From assembly GCA_964529005.1 (NCBI GenBank), contig CAZGUH010000030.1:1-50332 (forward strand): a DNA stretch of 50,332 nt, given 5' to 3'. Source of the stretch: CAZGUH01 sp964529005 (GTDB taxonomy: Bacteria; Actinomycetota; Acidimicrobiia; Acidimicrobiales; Ilumatobacteraceae). Below are positions 26,398 through 37,500 of the stretch, one piece after another. A model generated the notes under the pieces. It was not told the origin of the DNA. It worked only from the letters and a program-made list of their open reading frames with translations, and did no database searches. The translations under genes were made by a program, and so were the position numbers. Each line of letters opens with the position of its first letter. Within the stretch, counting starts at the first letter, position 1.

Positions 26398-26944
26398 ACG
26401 GGATCTGCTCCACCGCGTCGCGCAGCAGCGGCGCCCCACGGTCACGTTCGGAGTAGATCAACTCGATCTCCGGCCAGACGATGCCGACGTCGGGATCGTC
26501 GAACCGGATGCCCTTCTCGGTCGCGGGGTCGTAGTAGGCGGTCGTCTTGTAGACGAAGTCGGCCTCCTCGCTCAGCACGCAAAAGCCGTGGCCGAAGCCC
26601 ACCGGGATCCACAGCTGCAAGCCGTTGACGTCGTCCAGCTCGATGGCCTCCCAGTCTCCGAACGTCGGTGACCCCTTGCGCAGATCGACGACGACGTCGT
26701 ACACCGCGCCGCGCGCGCACCGCACGAGCTTTCCCTGGCCGGGGTGTGTCTGGAAGTGGATGCCGCGCACCGTGCCACGCCGTGATCGCGAGTGGTTGTC
26801 CTGCACGAACGCGTGGTGCGGCGGCACGCCGGCTTCGGTCCACGCGTCGGCGCGGTAGGTCTCGACGAAGAAACCGCGCTCGTCACCGTGCACCGTCGGC
26901 GCGAGCAGGACGAGCCCGCTGAGGCGTGTCGGCAGCCGTTGCAT
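26375..26944 (-). CDS. rmlC: dTDP-4-dehydrorhamnose 3,5-epimerase
   Basis: 189 residues of RmlC cupin type. F-F-V-E-T-Y-R, the catalytic histidine H63 in R-G-I-H-F-Q, V-V-V-D-L-R-K-G-S-P-T-F-G, P-V-G-F-G-H-G-F and the conserved tyrosine Y132 in D-F-V-Y-K-T-T are all present, so it should be active. It makes dTDP-4-dehydro-L-rhamnose; RmlA, RmlB and RmlD are not in this window. The ATG at 26942-26944 is preferred over an in-frame upstream start because a TACGGT box lies seven bases upstream. Convergent with the GT2 gene, overlapping it by 23 bases. Confidence 0.93.
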   Translation of the reverse strand: MQRLPTRLSGLVLLAPTVHGDERGFFVETYRADAWTEAGVPPHHAFVQDNHSRSRRGTVRGIHFQTHPGQGKLVRCARGAVYDVVVDLRKGSPTFGDWEAIELDDVNGLQLWIPVGFGHGFCVLSEEADFVYKTTAYYDPATEKGIRFDDPDVGIVWPEIELIYSERDRGAPLLRDAVEQIPFTYVPPP

Positions 26945-26951
26945 CGTCGGG

Positions 26952-26957
26952 ACCGTA
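26952..26957 (-). promoter_or_regulatory. Leaderless -10 box (TACGGT) of rmlC
   Basis: On the minus strand, TACGGT ends seven bases before the rmlC ATG and there is no Shine-Dalgarno sequence in between. It is one of a series of such boxes in this window. Confidence 0.5.
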
Positions 26958-27016
26958 CCCGTCGGCGCCGCGCCTCGCGCAGCCCGCCCGTTTGGGCGCG
27001 TCACCGCTGGTCTGCC

Positions 27017-27022
27017 TACGAT
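27017..27022 (+). promoter_or_regulatory. Putative -10 box (TACGAT) for the M23 peptidase gene
   Basis: TACGAT fits TAnnnT and would produce a leader of about 65-75 nt, unlike the leaderless genes nearby. A leader this long leaves room for regulation, but no known riboswitch fold is recognised. Confidence 0.3.
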
Positions 27023-27092
27023 CTTTCCTCCATCGGTAAAGAGCGCCTGGTGCGTGCCGATGTTCTATTGGGCGGGCGGAGACCGACCAAGG

Positions 27093-28619
27093 ATGGAACG
27101 ACCAGTGACACGCGCTCTCTGGCGAACACTGGCCGCCTTCATTGCGGCCACCTCGACCACCGTGACGCTCGACGCCAGTGGCGTCGGCGCCGGTGCGTTG
27201 CTCGAGGCGGCCGCGCTGCCGCGCGCCGTCGGCCTCGGTGATCGGGGGGCTCATGTCACACGTGTCCAGCAGGCGCTGATCGCCGCGGGCCTGCCGCTGG
27301 CGGGCGGCGCCGACGGATACTTCGGCCCGGTGACGCTGCGGACGCTGAAGACGTTCCAGTCGGCGCGCGGTATCGCGCCGTCGGGCTCGGTGGACGACGC
27401 GACGAGCGCTCAGCTGGGCTTGGCGCTGCCCGTGCGCGGCGACCGCAGCCCGGCCGTGAAGCGCGTGCAGGAACTGCTCATCGCCGCGGGGCTCAACCCC
27501 GCAGGCGGGGCGGACGGCATCTTCGGACCGGGAACCGAGGGGGCGATCCGCCAGTTCCAGGAGGCCAAAGGCCTCGCCCCGACGGGCGTGCTCGACGACG
27601 CGACCGCGGTGGCGTTGACGTTCACACCCCAGCCGGCGGGAGTGGCCGCGGCTGCTCAGGCCGCGACGGCGACCGAGCCGGCGACGCGCGGGGTCGCGGC
27701 CGCGCCGGGCGCGCCGGCGCCGTTCGTGCGCATCGGTGACCGCGGCGCCGGTGTCACTCGCCTCCAGCAGAGCATCATCGCCGCCGGCATCTCGCTGGCG
27801 GGCGGCGCCGACGGTGTGTTCGGCAACGCCACCGCCGCAGCGCTGAAGCAGTACCAGAAGGCCCTCGGCCTCGAGGCCACCGGCGTCCTCGACGAAGCCA
27901 GCGTCACGTCGCTCGGACTGCCCTTGCCGAAGCTCGGCGACACGAGCGCCGAGGTCAAGCGCCTCCAGCAACTGTTGATCACCGGCGGCACCGCGATCCG
28001 CGGCGGCGCCGACGGCATCTTCGGCCCGGTGACCGCGTCCGCGATCAAGACGTTCCAGCTCGTCAACGGGCTTCCCGACACCGCCATCCTGGACGACACG
28101 ACGGCCGTCAAGCTCGGCTTCACGCCGGTCCCCAAGACGCCGAGCGGCGCGCCGGCCACGCCGCCGCCGCCGACCGTGTCGATCACGACGTTCCCGGTGC
28201 AGGGCAGCTGTGGGTTCGTCGACACGTTCATGCAGGGCCGCCCGGGCGGGCGCGTGCACCAGGGCGTCGACATCATCGCCGCCCAGGGCAAGTACGTGTA
28301 CGCAGCGACCGACGGCACGATCACGAAGCGCTATTGGGACTTCCCCGGTGCGCTCACCGGCAACGGTCTGCGGCTGTCGCTGGCCGACGGGACGTACCTC
28401 TTCTACGCCCACCTGTACGACGTGGCGCCCGGCATCGACGTCGGCACGAAGGTGAAGGCGGGCCAGATCATCGGCTTCGTCGGCCAGACGGGCAACGCCG
28501 GGACGCCGCATCTGCACTTCGAGGTCCATCCCAACGGTGGCTCGGCGATCAACCCGTATCCGGTGGTGAAGGCCGTCGACGCGTGCGCCACCACCGAGCC
28601 GCTCCCCCAGCCCTCCTGA
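27093..28619 (+). CDS. M23 metallopeptidase with four peptidoglycan-binding modules
   Basis: 508 residues. A short arginine-containing N-terminus with a hydrophobic stretch (about 10-30) looks like a weak export signal. Four PG_binding_1 modules follow at ~47-110, 113-175, 214-276 and 280-343, each with the G-G-A-D-G-x-F-G core. A proline-rich linker leads to an M23 (lysostaphin-type) domain at ~388-480 with zinc ligands H389 and D393 (H-Q-G-V-D) and the H-L-H motif 473-475. It is probably an envelope endopeptidase or, with the LytM fold, a regulator of cell-wall hydrolysis. C373 and C498 flank the catalytic domain and could form a disulfide. ATG 27093 is used; GTG 27105, behind AAGGA, is an equally good start. 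Confidence 0.88.
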   Translation: MERPVTRALWRTLAAFIAATSTTVTLDASGVGAGALLEAAALPRAVGLGDRGAHVTRVQQALIAAGLPLAGGADGYFGPVTLRTLKTFQSARGIAPSGSVDDATSAQLGLALPVRGDRSPAVKRVQELLIAAGLNPAGGADGIFGPGTEGAIRQFQEAKGLAPTGVLDDATAVALTFTPQPAGVAAAAQAATATEPATRGVAAAPGAPAPFVRIGDRGAGVTRLQQSIIAAGISLAGGADGVFGNATAAALKQYQKALGLEATGVLDEASVTSLGLPLPKLGDTSAEVKRLQQLLITGGTAIRGGADGIFGPVTASAIKTFQLVNGLPDTAILDDTTAVKLGFTPVPKTPSGAPATPPPPTVSITTFPVQGSCGFVDTFMQGRPGGRVHQGVDIIAAQGKYVYAATDGTITKRYWDFPGALTGNGLRLSLADGTYLFYAHLYDVAPGIDVGTKVKAGQIIGFVGQTGNAGTPHLHFEVHPNGGSAINPYPVVKAVDACATTEPLPQPS

Positions 28620-28651
28620 CAGCTGCGCCGGGTCCGCAGCCGGGCTGTCAG
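28616..28651. terminator. Bidirectional terminator hairpin spanning two stop codons
   Basis: Inverted repeat CTGACAGC (28616-28623) and GCTGTCAG (28644-28651), with inner CCGG/CCGG pairing. The TGA of the plus-strand M23 gene and the TGA of the minus-strand hydrolase gene both lie in the stem. No T-tract on either side. Confidence 0.55.
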
Positions 28652-29406
28652 ACCGGTTCGGCCTGGCGCTGGCGGTCGAGCCAGCCGAGCAGCACGGCGA
28701 TCGCCCGCGGGTCGTGGCGCAGGCGGTGCCCAGCGCCCGACAGCAGCCGGAGCTCCGCCGAGCCGTGCGCCGCGGCGAGCTGGCGGGCGTCCGACGTCGG
28801 CACGCTCTCGTCGTCCTCGCCGTGCATGACGAGCAGCGGGCGTGGAGCGAACCGTGACGCCGCGTCGACGGGACGGAAGCGGCGCAGCTCGCGGCTCCAC
28901 TCGTCGAACGAGCGGGGATAGCCGGCGGTGCGGATCGCCCCGATCTCGCGGGCATGCTCGAGAAAGCGCCGCGGCTGCGCCGCCCAGTCGTCGAAGTCGG
29001 CCCGCGGGCCGAGCAACGCCGCCCCACGCACCCGTGGGTCGTCGGCGCCGACGCACACCGCGATGCTGCCGCCGGTGTTCGTGCCGACCAGCCAGATGCC
29101 GGTCGGCCTCGCCTGCTCGATGAGGTGGTCGATCGCCGCGCGCAGATCGTCGACCCATCCCTGCAACGAGAAGTCGCCCTCGCTCGTCCCGCATCCGCGG
29201 AACGTGAAGGTCATCGCGACCCAGCTGAGCTCGTGCGAGATGCGGTCGATGAGCTGCGGAAACGTACCCGCGGAGTGGCGGGCGTCGATCGGGCCCTGGG
29301 GGAACCCGTGGCACAGGATCAGGCCGGGCAGCGGGTCGGAACGCCCGGCGGGCCGGGCGAGGTACCGAGCGACCTGTGCGCCGCCGCTGGTGAAGTGCCC
29401 GTTCAC
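28648..29406 (-). CDS. Alpha/beta-hydrolase-fold protein lacking the usual nucleophile serine
   Basis: 252 residues. The core fold is recognisable: L-C-H-G-F-P-Q-G (oxyanion region, ~32-38), F-R-G-C-G-T-S-E-G, the nucleophile elbow, M-H-G-E-D-D-E-S-V-P (acid, D198/D199) and G-A-G-H (H227). At the elbow the sequence is G108-T-N-T-G-G, so asparagine 110 replaces the serine of G-x-S-x-G. It is thus either a non-hydrolytic member or one with unusual chemistry. The GTG start at 29406 lies 15 bases after the stop of a small conserved-looking gene, forming a two-gene unit transcribed from the minus strand. Substrate unknown. Confidence 0.75.
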   Translation of the reverse strand: MNGHFTSGGAQVARYLARPAGRSDPLPGLILCHGFPQGPIDARHSAGTFPQLIDRISHELSWVAMTFTFRGCGTSEGDFSLQGWVDDLRAAIDHLIEQARPTGIWLVGTNTGGSIAVCVGADDPRVRGAALLGPRADFDDWAAQPRRFLEHAREIGAIRTAGYPRSFDEWSRELRRFRPVDAASRFAPRPLLVMHGEDDESVPTSDARQLAAAHGSAELRLLSGAGHRLRHDPRAIAVLLGWLDRQRQAEPV

Positions 29407-29421
29407 GCCCGGTTGCGCCGC

Positions 29422-29646
29422 TCAGGCCCTCGGCTTGCGGTGGATCCGACGCTTGCCGGGTGTCGCCAGCGTGTACCCACGGTTGCGCGCCTCGGCGAGC
29501 GTGTCAGGCCCGAAGCAGATGCCGGTCTCCGCCGCGACGATGTCGTCGATCACCGCCGCGTCGGTCCACGTGTCGAGGTCGTAGACGAGCTGAGTGCGCT
29601 TGTCCCCGAGGTACCGCGTGTGCTCGAACCGAACCGGCCGCTCCAT
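29422..29646 (-). CDS. Small conserved-looking protein of unknown function
   Basis: 74 residues starting M-E-R-P-V-R-F-E-H-T-R-Y-L-G-D-K. It has an acidic middle (D-L-D-T-W-T-D, V-I-D-D-I-V) with a cysteine in G-I-C-F-G-P-D-T-L, and a basic tail ending R-R-I-H-R-K-P-R-A. Codon usage is strongly GC-biased at third positions and the start is supported by a TAAGTT box seven bases upstream. No family is recognised. It is followed at 15 bases by the alpha/beta-hydrolase-like gene and is probably co-expressed with it. Confidence 0.65.
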   Translation of the reverse strand: MERPVRFEHTRYLGDKRTQLVYDLDTWTDAAVIDDIVAAETGICFGPDTLAEARNRGYTLATPGKRRIHRKPRA

Positions 29647-29653
29647 ACCGCCG

Positions 29654-29659
29654 AACTTA
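29654..29659 (-). promoter_or_regulatory. Leaderless -10 box (TAAGTT)
   Basis: On the minus strand TAAGTT ends seven bases before the ATG at 29646, with no ribosome site between; another member of the leaderless promoter series. Confidence 0.5.
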
Positions 29660-29768
29660 GCGAGGCAGCCGCTGCGTTGACGAAGGCGCCGGCAAGCCAC
29701 GACGCGCTGGTCTTGGCGCCAGCCGATCGGTGTGGGGCATGATCTCGGGCGAAAGGGGTCCGATCGCT

Positions 29769-30226
<458 letters not shown>

Positions 30227-30230
<4 letters not shown>

Positions 30231-31054
30231 TCCCCGCAGCCTTCGACTACGTCCGGGCGACGTCCGCCGACGAGGCGATCGCGCTCGTCGGTGAGCATGG
30301 AGACGAGGCCAAGTTCCTCGCCGGCGGACACAGCCTGCTGCCGCTGATGAAGCTGCGGCTGGCGCAGCCGGCCGTCCTCGTCGACATCGGCAGGCTGACC
30401 GAGCTCTCCTACATCCGCGACGCGGGCGATCACATCGCGATCGGCGCGCTCACCCGCCACCGGGATGTGGAGACGTCGGACGTGCTGGCCGAGCACGCGC
30501 CGTTGCTGCGCCACGCCGCCAGCCACGTCGGCGATCCGCAGGTGCGCCACCGCGGCACAATCGGCGGCAGCATCGCCCATGCGGACCCCGCGTCCGATCT
30601 GCCGGCGACGACGCTTGCGCTGGGCGCGACCTACGTCGCGCGCGCCCCGGGCGGCACGCGCGAGGTCGCTGCCGCCGACTTCTTCCAGGGCTTCCTGGAA
30701 AGCGCTCTCGCTCCCGACGAGATGCTGACCGAGATCCGCGTGCCGAAGATGGCCGGCGCCGGGTGGAGCTTCCAGAAGTTCACCCGCCGCGCCCAGGACT
30801 GGGCGATCGTCGGTGTCGCCGCCTGGCGGCGCAACGGCGAGTCCGCCGTGGCGCTCGCCAACATGGGCTCCACGCCGGTGCTGGCGACCAGTGTCAGCGA
30901 GGCGCTGCGCGCCGGCGCATCGGCCGAGGACGCGGCCCGGGCGGTCGTGGACGACACCGACCCGCAGGCCGACCTCAACGCCAGCGTCGAGTACCGCCGC
31001 CATCTCGCGACCGTCCTCGTGCGCCGAGCGCTGGAGGAAGCGGCCGGCGCCTGA
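30227..31054 (+). CDS. CoxM-type FAD-binding medium subunit of a molybdenum hydroxylase
   Basis: 275 residues. FAD is held by A-G-G-H-S-L-L-P (32-39) and T-I-G-G-S-I-A-H-A-D (110-119), both characteristic of CoxM/CutM-type subunits. The protein passes electrons from the iron-sulfur subunit to an acceptor. The ATG overlaps the coxS-like stop by four bases, so the two are translated together. Downstream is a minus-strand gene, not the expected molybdopterin subunit. Length is normal and no damage is seen. Confidence 0.9.
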
Positions 31055-31060
31055 AGGCGC

Positions 31061-31540
31061 TCAGGCCGGCGGCGGCGGCAGGCCAGGATCGCCGGCGACC
31101 GCGATCGGACCGACCGCGCCGATCGCCGCCAGGTATTCCAGGTGCGCCTCGACCACGTTGACGGCGTCGACGTCGTCGAGCAGCTCGAGGCCCGTGCGGT
31201 CGGCCTCACCGAGCAGGTATCCGGCGACCGTGTCCTCCTCGATGACGACCGTCTCGTCGATGTCCTGGCGACGGTCGATGATGTTGTCCGGTTGGAGACC
31301 TTTGGCGTGCAGCCAGCGCATGTGGAACGTGACCAGCTGCTCGACCTCGCCGGGGGTGAGACGTGCCTGGCTCTCGGCGGGCAGGCGGTCGCAGACGAAG
31401 TCGACCGCCTCCTCCAGCTGGTAGACGACCCGAGGGTTGAGAGCGTCGAGCCGGTGTGCTTCGCGGCCGATGGCGCCCGCGGCGATGGCGAACACCGCGA
31501 GCGCCGCCAGCACGATGAACACGATGGTGACGGCAGGCAT
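31061..31540 (-). CDS. Small membrane-anchored protein of unknown function
   Basis: 159 residues. Starts MPAVTIVFIVLAALAVFAIA, a single N-terminal membrane helix, followed by a soluble acidic domain with E-E-A-V-D-F-V-C-D-R-L and V-E-Q-L-V-T-F-H-M-R-W-L, then I-E-E-D-T-V-A-G-Y-L-L-G-E and a proline-rich end (P-G-L-P-P-P-P-A). It is probably inserted with the domain inside the cell. The ATG at 31540 is supported by a TACGCT box six bases upstream; the in-frame extension lacks a signal. It is convergent with the CoxM gene, six bases away. No family is recognised with confidence. Confidence 0.65.
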   Translation of the reverse strand: MPAVTIVFIVLAALAVFAIAAGAIGREAHRLDALNPRVVYQLEEAVDFVCDRLPAESQARLTPGEVEQLVTFHMRWLHAKGLQPDNIIDRRQDIDETVVIEEDTVAGYLLGEADRTGLELLDDVDAVNVVEAHLEYLAAIGAVGPIAVAGDPGLPPPPA

Positions 31541-31546
31541 GGATCG

Positions 31547-31552
31547 AGCGTA
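31547..31552 (-). promoter_or_regulatory. Leaderless -10 box (TACGCT)
   Basis: On the minus strand, TACGCT ends six bases before the ATG at 31540, with no ribosome site. It lies between the stop of the giant gene and this gene. Confidence 0.5.
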
Positions 31553-31566
31553 GGCCGCCGCCTGCG

Positions 31567-34500
31567 CTACTCCCGATACCACCCGACCACGTCGGCGACG
31601 AGGTGTGCGCCGGCGTACGAGTAGATGGCCAGGTTGCCGGCGCTCACCGGGGCGATGACGTGGTCGGCGATCGTCTCCTGGACCCCTTCGAGGTTCAGCA
31701 CCGACGTGTACGGCATATCGACACCGTCAGGGAAGGCCGTGATGTAGCCCGGCCCGTCCGTCTCGGTGGCGGTCACGTTGACGGCCGCCGCGGCGGCGGC
31801 CACGCCGGGGATCGTGCCCGGCAGCGTGAACACCGTGATCGTGCCGTCGGCCGCCGGCTTCTGGCCGACGAGGCGGGTGTCCAGCTTGCGCACCGGCTCC
31901 ACCGGCACGAACAAGCCGCTGAACGACTCCTCGGCGTCCGCATCGGTGAACCAGCCGGTCACGTCGGCCACGAGGTGCAAGCCCACCGAGGTGTACAGCT
32001 GCACCGTGCCGTCGGGGCCGAGCGGCACGATCACCTGGTTGGCCACCGTCTGGCCGGCCCGGTGAACGTTCACGTTGGAGACCACGGGCCGATCGGAGCC
32101 GCCGGGATACGCGGTCACGTATCCCCAGCCCGCCGAGTCCGCGATCGTCACCGTGAGCACCACCGCCGACGCCCCGGTGGCCGGCACGCCGCCCTGCCCT
32201 GCGACCTGGAGCGTGACCGTGTCCCCGGCGTTCGGACGGCCGCCGGAGTAACCGATCTGCGCCTCCCGGGTGTCGAGGACGCGGGCGGGCGTGACAGCCC
32301 TGAGCCGACCGTCGGTGCTCGCCGACGACGCCCGGTAGTAGCCCGCCACGTCGGCGACGAGATGGGTCGCGGACGACGTGTACAGCACCACGTTGCCGTC
32401 CGGGCCGACGGGAACGGTGACGAGGTTGGCGATCGTCTCGCCCGCCTGGTCGACGTTCACGTTGGACACCAGCGGCTGGCCGACGCCGCTCGGGTACGCA
32501 GCCACGTATCCCCACCCACTGGCGTCGGTCGCGGTGACGTTCAGCACGACCGCCTTGATCTCCGGGTCGTTCGGAACTCCGCCACGGCCGAGCACGGGCA
32601 GCGTGATCGCGGCCCCGGCGTCCGGCATTCCGCCGCTCCATGCGATGCCGTTGCGGGTGTCGAGCACGCGGGCGGGCGCGAGCGGCACGTACTTGGTCAA
32701 GCCGTACGACTTGGCGTTGGGCACGGTCGGATCCGTGCCGTACTTGTTCTTCTCCTCTTCGTCGAGCAAGCCGTCGTCGTCGCTGTCGACGTCGTCGGGC
32801 GCGGACTTCACTCGGAAGTACACGTCCGTGGCGGCGTCGACCTCCGCCGGCGACGTGCTGCCGGTGACGGACACCCCGTCGGGTCCGGTGAGCGTGAACG
32901 CCACCGGATGATGGTGCGCTCCGTCCGCCGGCGCCATGGTCGCCGTGCACTCGACGGTCGCCCCGGGCGCCACCGCGCCAGCCGGTTCGCAGACGAGCGT
33001 GCCGAGTCCACCGGCATCGAACGACTGCAACGTCAGCGGGACATTGCCCGTGTTCTCCAACGTGATCACCACGTTGACGGTCGCGTCGTGCTCCAGCTCG
33101 GGCCCCGGCGACGTGCTCGCGGCGATGCCGTTGACCCGTGCCGTGACCTGGACCGAGGCCGCCATGCCGAAGTGGTGCGACGTGCCGGTGGCCTCGAGCT
33201 CGGTCGGAGTCGAGGGTGTGCCGGTCGACGGCACGACGGCCGCGGTCACCGTCGCCTCGTTGGCGTACTGCCCTGCCGTGGCCGTGCCGGTCGCCTCGCA
33301 CGTGATCGAGGTCTGCGGCGCAACGTCGGTCGCGGGGCAGGTGATCGCGCCGAGCTCGTCGTCGACGAGCTCGAGGTCGGTGAGGGTGGTGTCACCGTCG
33401 TTGAACACCTCGTACGTCCACAGGACATCGTCGCCGACGAGAACCCGAGGACCGGTCGCCGACGGCGCGTCCTGCGTCTGGGTACGGACCACCACACGCA
33501 ACGCTGCCGTGCGCTCCGCGAAGCCGTAGCCGGTCGCGAACGCGTCGGCCCCGAGGACGATGCCGGTGATCGTGTTCGGCGCGCTGGCGTCCCCACCGGC
33601 GTCACCGACCACCATCAGGCCGTCGACGAGGTCGTCGGGCTGGGTCTCGGTGAGCGTGTACGTGCCCGGCAGCAGATCCGCGAACAGGAACCTGCCGTCC
33701 GCCCCGGTGGTGGCCGTCGCAGTGGCGTCACCGCCGAGGGTGATCTCCACGCCGTCGAGCAGCTCCTCGCCGTCGTCGATCACACCGTCGTCGTCGGCGT
33801 CGTGCCACACGGCGCCGCGGATCGCCGACAGGGCGATCTCGGCGAACAGGTAATCGGTGGCGTCGCCGAAGAGGTCGATGCCGGTGATCTCGTCGACGCC
33901 CACGATCCCGCCCGCGGACCCGACCACCGCGCCGCCGTCGGCGTAGCCCGACGGCTGGGCGGCGCGCACGCCGTACGTGCCCGCAAGCAGGTCGGTGAAC
34001 TCCCACGATCCGTCGCCGGCGGTGGTGGTCGTGTCGATCACGACGCCGTCGCCGTCGAGCAGATCGATGCTGATGCCGCCGATGCCGGATTCACCGCCGT
34101 CGCGGGCGGCGTCGCCGTCGAGGTCGCTGAACACGGCGCCACTGATGCTGACGGGGGCACGCTCGCCGAACAGGTAACCGGTGGCCGCCTCGCCCGAGCC
34201 GAGAACGATCGCCGTGATCTCGTCGGCGCCCACCGTGCCTCCGGCGGAGCCGGCGCTGTCGATGCCGTCGATGTAATCGTCGGGCTGCGTCTCGGTCACG
34301 ATGTACGTGCCCGGGCGCAGACCTTCCACGAGGTACGTGCCGTCGTCGTTCGTCGGCGCCGAGACCACGACCGGCTGCCCGAAGTCGTCGGTGCCGCTGA
34401 CCTCGATCTGCACTCCGGCGACACCGGGCTCGGAGCCCTGCGTGCCGTCGTTGTCGATGTCGACGAACACCACGCCGGCGATGCTCGCCGCGCGGACGTT

Positions 34501-37500
34501 ACCGAACGCGTAGCCGGTCGCCTCCTCGCCGGCGTCGAGTGCGATCGCGCTGATCGTGTTCGAGCCCGCCGCAGCATTGCTGACGGAGCCGCCGGCCGTC
34601 CCGGCGATCTCACGACCGTCGAGATAGCCGCCGGGATCGGTCTCGGTGAGGACGTACGTGCCGGGGCGCAGACCATCGAACGTGAACGTGCCATCCGGCC
34701 CCGTCGTGGTGACGACGGGCGTGATCGGCGCGTCGATGTCGGAGCCGGACAGCTCCACCGACACGCCTTCGATCCCCGGCTCGCCGTCGTCGAGCACCCC
34801 GTCGGCGTCGAGGTCGTCGAACACGACGCCGACGATGCTCGCCGACGTGAACTCGCCGAACAGGTAGCCCGTCGTGGGATTCACCCCGTCGACGACGATG
34901 GCCGAGATCACGTCACCGGCCACGGCGCCCACCGATCCACCCGTGGACGTGATGCCTTGCCGGTAAGCGCTCGGCTGCGTCTCGGTCAGCGTGTACGTGC
35001 CCTCGCGCAGGCCGGCGAACGTGAACGTGCCGTCGGCGAGCGTCTCGGTGGTGATGTCGACGTCGACGGCGAGGATGTCGACGCCCGTGAGGTTGACGGT
35101 GACATTCGGGATGCCGTCCTCGCCGGGATCCTGCTCACCGTCGCCGTCCTCGTCGTGGAACACGACGCCGGAGATGATCTCCGGCGGGAGCTCGCCGAAC
35201 AGGTAGCCGACGGCGTTCTCGGCCGTGCCGAGCGTGATGTCGGTGATCTGGTTCGAGCCCGGCGCGCCCACCGTGCCGCCTGCGGTGCCGGCGGCGTTCT
35301 TGCCGGCCGCGGTCGCGGGCAGCTGGAACTTGGAGAGGTTGTACGTGCCCGGGCGCAGATCGGTGAACGTGAACGTGCCGTCGGAATCCGTCTGGGTGGT
35401 GGTGTTCACCGGATCGCCGAGGTCGTCAGTGCCCGTGATCGCGACCTCGACACCGCCGTTGCCCTCCTCGCCTGCGTCGCGCACGCCGTCGTTGTCGAGG
35501 TCGTCGTAGACGACGCCGCTGAGCGACTGGGTGGCGAACCCGACGTTGCGGGCGTTCACCGTCGTGTTCACCCCGAGCTCCACGGCGAAGCTGCCGGTCG
35601 GGTCGGTGATGCCGTGCTCGGGATCGAACGTCACCGCGTACGCAGCGTTCACCGCACGCGCGGTCGCCTGGTCGACGGTGATCGTGTACGAGCCGGAGCG
35701 AAGGTCGGGGAACACGTACGCGCCGTCGCCGTCGGTGCTCACCGTGATGTCGACGGGGTTGCCGTCGCTGCCCGTGCCTGTGATCTGAACGTCGACCCCG
35801 GCGATGCCGGCTTCGCTGCCGCCGACCACGCCGTCGCCGTCGGCGTCGTTCCACACGACGCCCGCGATCTGCGACGCGACGACCGTAACCGAGTCGCCCG
35901 CGACCGGCGCGAGCGAGGTGAGCCCGATGGCGCGCGCGGCCGCGGTGTTGGTGTAGAGGTCGTCGTCGGCGTTGCCGGACGTGGCCACGCCGATGCGCAC
36001 CGAGCGCGACGCCAGCGACGCCAGCGAGCCCGAGATGATGCGCACCGCCGTGACGTCGGCGAGGGTCGCCGGGCAGTCCGGCTCACCGACGTCGTCGAGC
36101 AGGCACCACGTCGTGGCCCCGCCCGCGAGGTTCGTGTCGTCGTACGGGTCCTCGGCGATCGACGCCGGCGCGGCGTCGGTCACGTAGAACGTCGTGCCCT
36201 CACGGGTCGGGAAGGGACCGGTTGCCGACGTCGGCAGCGCGTTCGGCGTCGCCGACAGCGTGTCGTCCGTCGTCAGGCTCGTGAGGCTCAGCGAGCCGCT
36301 GAAGCTCGACTCCGGATCGCGCCCGTCGCCGTCGAACGGCAGCACGTCGACGATGTCGACGCCGTCGAGCGTGTTGCTGGTGGTGTTCGTGATCGTGAGG
36401 TCCCAACCGACCTCGGTGTCGGCGACACCGTCGGCCGAGCCGGCCTCGATCACCGTGCTGAGCGAGGTCTTCGCCGCGCCCAACTCCAAGAAGGCGTTGC
36501 CGATCGTGATCTGCTGCCATGCCATGCGGCGGTACCGGCCCTGGCTCGCGCAGCCGCTGTAGTTCCCCGGCGGCGGCATGTCGACGATCGTGGCCACCGG
36601 GACGTTCGGTGTCGGCGGAACGTCGTAGGGCACCATCGTCCCGCACGACACGACGGGCAGGTCAGTGTCGATCGCGGTGCCGTCGGGCGCGACCGATTCG
36701 GCGATGACGCGGTTGTGGTTCACCGACGGCGTCGGCGCGAGGGGGTCTGCCTCGGCGACGAACGTGATCGACGGCAGCGTCGTGTTGCCGTTGGTCACGC
36801 CGGTGACGTCGCCCAGATCCCAGACGATCAACGTCGACTTGTCCGGCTGGACGAGCACATGGTCCGGTGGCCGGCTCGCCGAGCCCACCACGTACCGCAT
36901 ACCCGGCGGGATGTGGTCGACGACACGCAGCGGCTGGGTGTTGGAGACGTCCTCGCCGAAGGCGATGTGCGGCACGATCGTGTAGGTGGCGCGGTTGAAG
37001 CCCGGCGCGCCGGCTTGCACCACCGTGGGCGTCACGCCCAAGCCCACGGCCGTGTCCACGCCGATGCGGCCGGCGATGACCGGACCACCGAGTCCCGTGC
37101 TCTTCCACGGATCGAAGGTGCTCTGCGGATAGTTGAACGCGCCGACGTCGCCGATCTTCGTCGTGGCGAGGATCGTCTGCCCCGCCTGAGTGGTGGCATC
37201 GCGGTACGTCGAGCGCACCGTGAAGCGGACCCTCACCGCCACGAAGCTGCCCGGCAGCACCGGCCCACCGATGAACGTGACCCGGACCCGGTTGACGACG
37301 TCGAGCGGGTCGCTCAAGCCGAGCGAGTTGGCGTACGCGACGATGGCCGGATCGTCCGGACTGCTGTGCCACCCGGTGGCGGTTCCGCCGTCGGCGCACC
37401 CGTCCGCCGTGGCGCCGGCGCCCATCGATGCGCCCGACTGCGGCGCGTTCGTCGGCGGACCGCCGTCGAACTCGCCGGCGGCGAACTCGACGATGTAGGC

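Noticed and set aside
33500..35880. Regularly spaced repeats resembling a CRISPR array
   Set aside because: The period is about 340 bases, the repeats are only similar at protein level and lie within a coding sequence; they are SdrD_B-like domains.
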